Assembly (NCBI GenBank): GCA_020912385.1
Contig: CP087208.1
Location: forward strand, 1,488,001 to 1,552,000
DNA from: Neofusicoccum parvum
Taxonomy: Eukaryota; Ascomycota; Dothideomycetes; Botryosphaeriales; Botryosphaeriaceae
DNA: 64,000 nucleotides
Reading direction: 5' to 3'
This document shows, in pieces, positions 62,924 to 64,000 of the stretch; positions within the stretch are counted from its first letter, which is position 1; each line of letters starts with the position of its first letter. The position numbers were made by a program, and so were the translations under genes. Under the pieces are notes generated by a model, which worked only from the letters and a program-made list of their open reading frames with translations, had not been told where the DNA came from and made no database searches.

Positions 62924-64000
62924 ATGGCGACGACGACCCCGAAGATCATCATTGCTGGCGGGGGCATTACCGGCCTCTCCCTCGCGCTGATGCTGCAGGA
63001 GACAAGCGATATCGACTTTATCATCCTGGAGGCACACGATGACATACATCCTCAAGTTGGTGCAGGTATTGCGTTTACCGCTAACGCATTACGCGTGTTC
63101 GATCAGCTGGGCGTCTGTGACGATATTCTAAGCCACGCGAAGGCCCCTCTTGACACCGTGCTAGGCCTGGGCCCGGATGGAACTCCTCTTTTTGAATGGT
63201 CTGGGCTTTCGAACAAGATGATGGAACGGTACGTGGATCCTATACTTGCTCAGCGTCCGAGTGGCAACGCTAACTCCCACAAAGGTTCGGATATCCTATG
63301 GTAGCGCTTGACCGTAAGACGGTGTTGGAGGTCCTGTACAACCACGTCAAAGACAAGTCTAAGATCCTACTGAGTAAAAGAGTCGTCAGCATCTCTTCTT
63401 CGGGCGAGAAAGTCGAAGTGAAAACAGATGATGGATCATCCTATGCCGGAGATATGCTCGTCGGAGCAGATGGAATTCACAGTAAGGTCAGAAGTGAAAT
63501 GTGGAGGATGGCAAGGGAGACGGATCCCGGTTGGCTCAGGGAGGAAGAGCAAGACCGTAAGTTCCCCCCCACCTCCGCCTTGATCCCGCCTCGAGCAAGC
63601 TTTTTCCTCATCGATCGAGCCTCGTTTTCCGCTTTTCCAGTATCAACAAAAAGTCCTACCTCTTAAAGCAGGTCTCTCGTTCATTGCATCACGTTAACTG
63701 ATTATAGCCATGTCTGCCGCTAATTATTGCATGTTCGGCATATCGCGCATGAACGGTAAGATACCAGCAGGAGTCACGTGCACCTCCTTTGGCAAAGATA
63801 GGTCTATAGCTGTTCTATCAGGACACTGCAACCGAGCCTACTGGTTTTTCAACGTACCATTCGGCCAAAAGTTGTATGGCAAAGATATCCCTCGCTTCAG
63901 CAAAGAGGACCAGGAAGGATTCGCGGAGAAATATTCGGACGTTAACGTCTTCGGGGATGTCAAATTCGGAGAGTTCTATAAGAACCGTGTGCGAGCAGTG
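62924..64000 (+). CDS. FAD-dependent monooxygenase, salicylate-hydroxylase-like (cut by window end)
   Basis: Exons 62924-63228, 63285-63556 and 63708 to beyond 64000 keep one frame. Start MATTTPKIIIAGGGITGLSLALM, an N-terminal Rossmann GXGXXG (AGGGITG) for FAD. Further group A flavin monooxygenase motifs: GAGIAFTANALRVFDQLG, a DG-type motif DMLVGADGIHSKVRSEM, and DRKTVLEVLYNH. The third exon continues AANYCMFGISRMNGKIPAG and FNVPFGQKLYG, typical of fungal salicylate hydroxylase-like enzymes. The C-terminal part, with the second FAD motif, lies outside. Hydroxylates an aromatic or polyketide substrate using NAD(P)H and oxygen; substrate unknown. Confidence 0.88.

Noticed and set aside
1..64000. 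tRNA or rRNA genes, CRISPR arrays, bacterial operons, secondary-metabolite backbone genes
   Set aside because: None recognised on reading either strand; no PKS, NRPS or terpene synthase motifs were found.

Overview
The window reads as nuclear DNA of a filamentous ascomycete (Pezizomycotina, probably a plant-associated Sordariomycete or a close relative). The genes carry short introns, mostly 45 to 66 bases, with GTAAGT-type donors and AG acceptors. The families are typical fungal ones: PL3 pectate lyase, tyrosinases, cutinase, GH78 rhamnosidase, Zn2Cys6 and bZIP regulators, MFS sugar transporter and a SERAC1-like hydrolase. There is no sign of bacterial operons. I rebuilt exon structures by joining splice-consistent frames, and for most multi-exon genes the exon lengths sum to an exact open frame.

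Layout. 1-5.6 kb: a PL3 pectate lyase, then a broken member of a large fungal family with a ubiquitin-like N-terminus and a RING-like C-terminus. 5.7-10.5 kb (minus): an alpha/beta hydrolase and a surface-growth type GT2 glycosyltransferase. 11.4-13.8 kb: two small secreted proteins. 14.1-22.7 kb: two secreted tyrosinases flanking a decayed intradiol dioxygenase and a gene-poor, repeat-scarred stretch. 23.4-25.2 kb: a secreted carboxylesterase. 25.7-33.6 kb: a complete Ty3/Gypsy chromovirus. 34-36.5 kb: gene relics and a small Kre9/Knh1-like secreted protein. 37-44.5 kb: class II aldolase, aldo-keto reductase, 3-hydroxyisobutyrate/threonate-type dehydrogenase and a Zn2Cys6 regulator, which could form a small sugar-acid or polyol catabolic group. 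46-55.5 kb: PHP/DUF3604 protein, secreted beta-propeller, bZIP factor, NMT1-like binding protein and MFS sugar transporter. 56-64 kb: cutinase-family esterase, GH78 rhamnosidase, NAD(P)-binding protein and the start of an FAD monooxygenase cut by the window end.

The most striking object is the retrotransposon at 25688-33610. Its two 454-base LTRs read as identical and are flanked by the 5-base duplication CTGAC, so it inserted very recently. Gag and Pol are separate frames. At the Gag stop there is an in-frame A AAA AAC slippery heptamer, followed 4 bases later by a sequence that can fold into an H-type pseudoknot. The PBS matches a stretch just downstream of the LTR TATA box, which suggests self-priming. 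On the opposite strand, over the part of Pol beyond the chromodomain, lies an apparently intact two-exon gene. It has a clean 46-base intron and encodes a Zn2Cys6-like cysteine module plus a charged coiled coil. This antisense gene carried inside the element is the best candidate here for an undescribed system.

How the genes may work together (inference): the secreted pectate lyase, cutinase, carboxylesterase and rhamnosidase, with the sugar transporter, fit plant-polymer breakdown. The tyrosinases, the dioxygenase relic and the FAD monooxygenase fit handling of phenolics. Several genes here are broken (2232-5588, 16506-17306, 34026-34890), often with changes such as Q or R codons to stops or single-base frameshifts, so parts of the window behave as a decaying accessory region.
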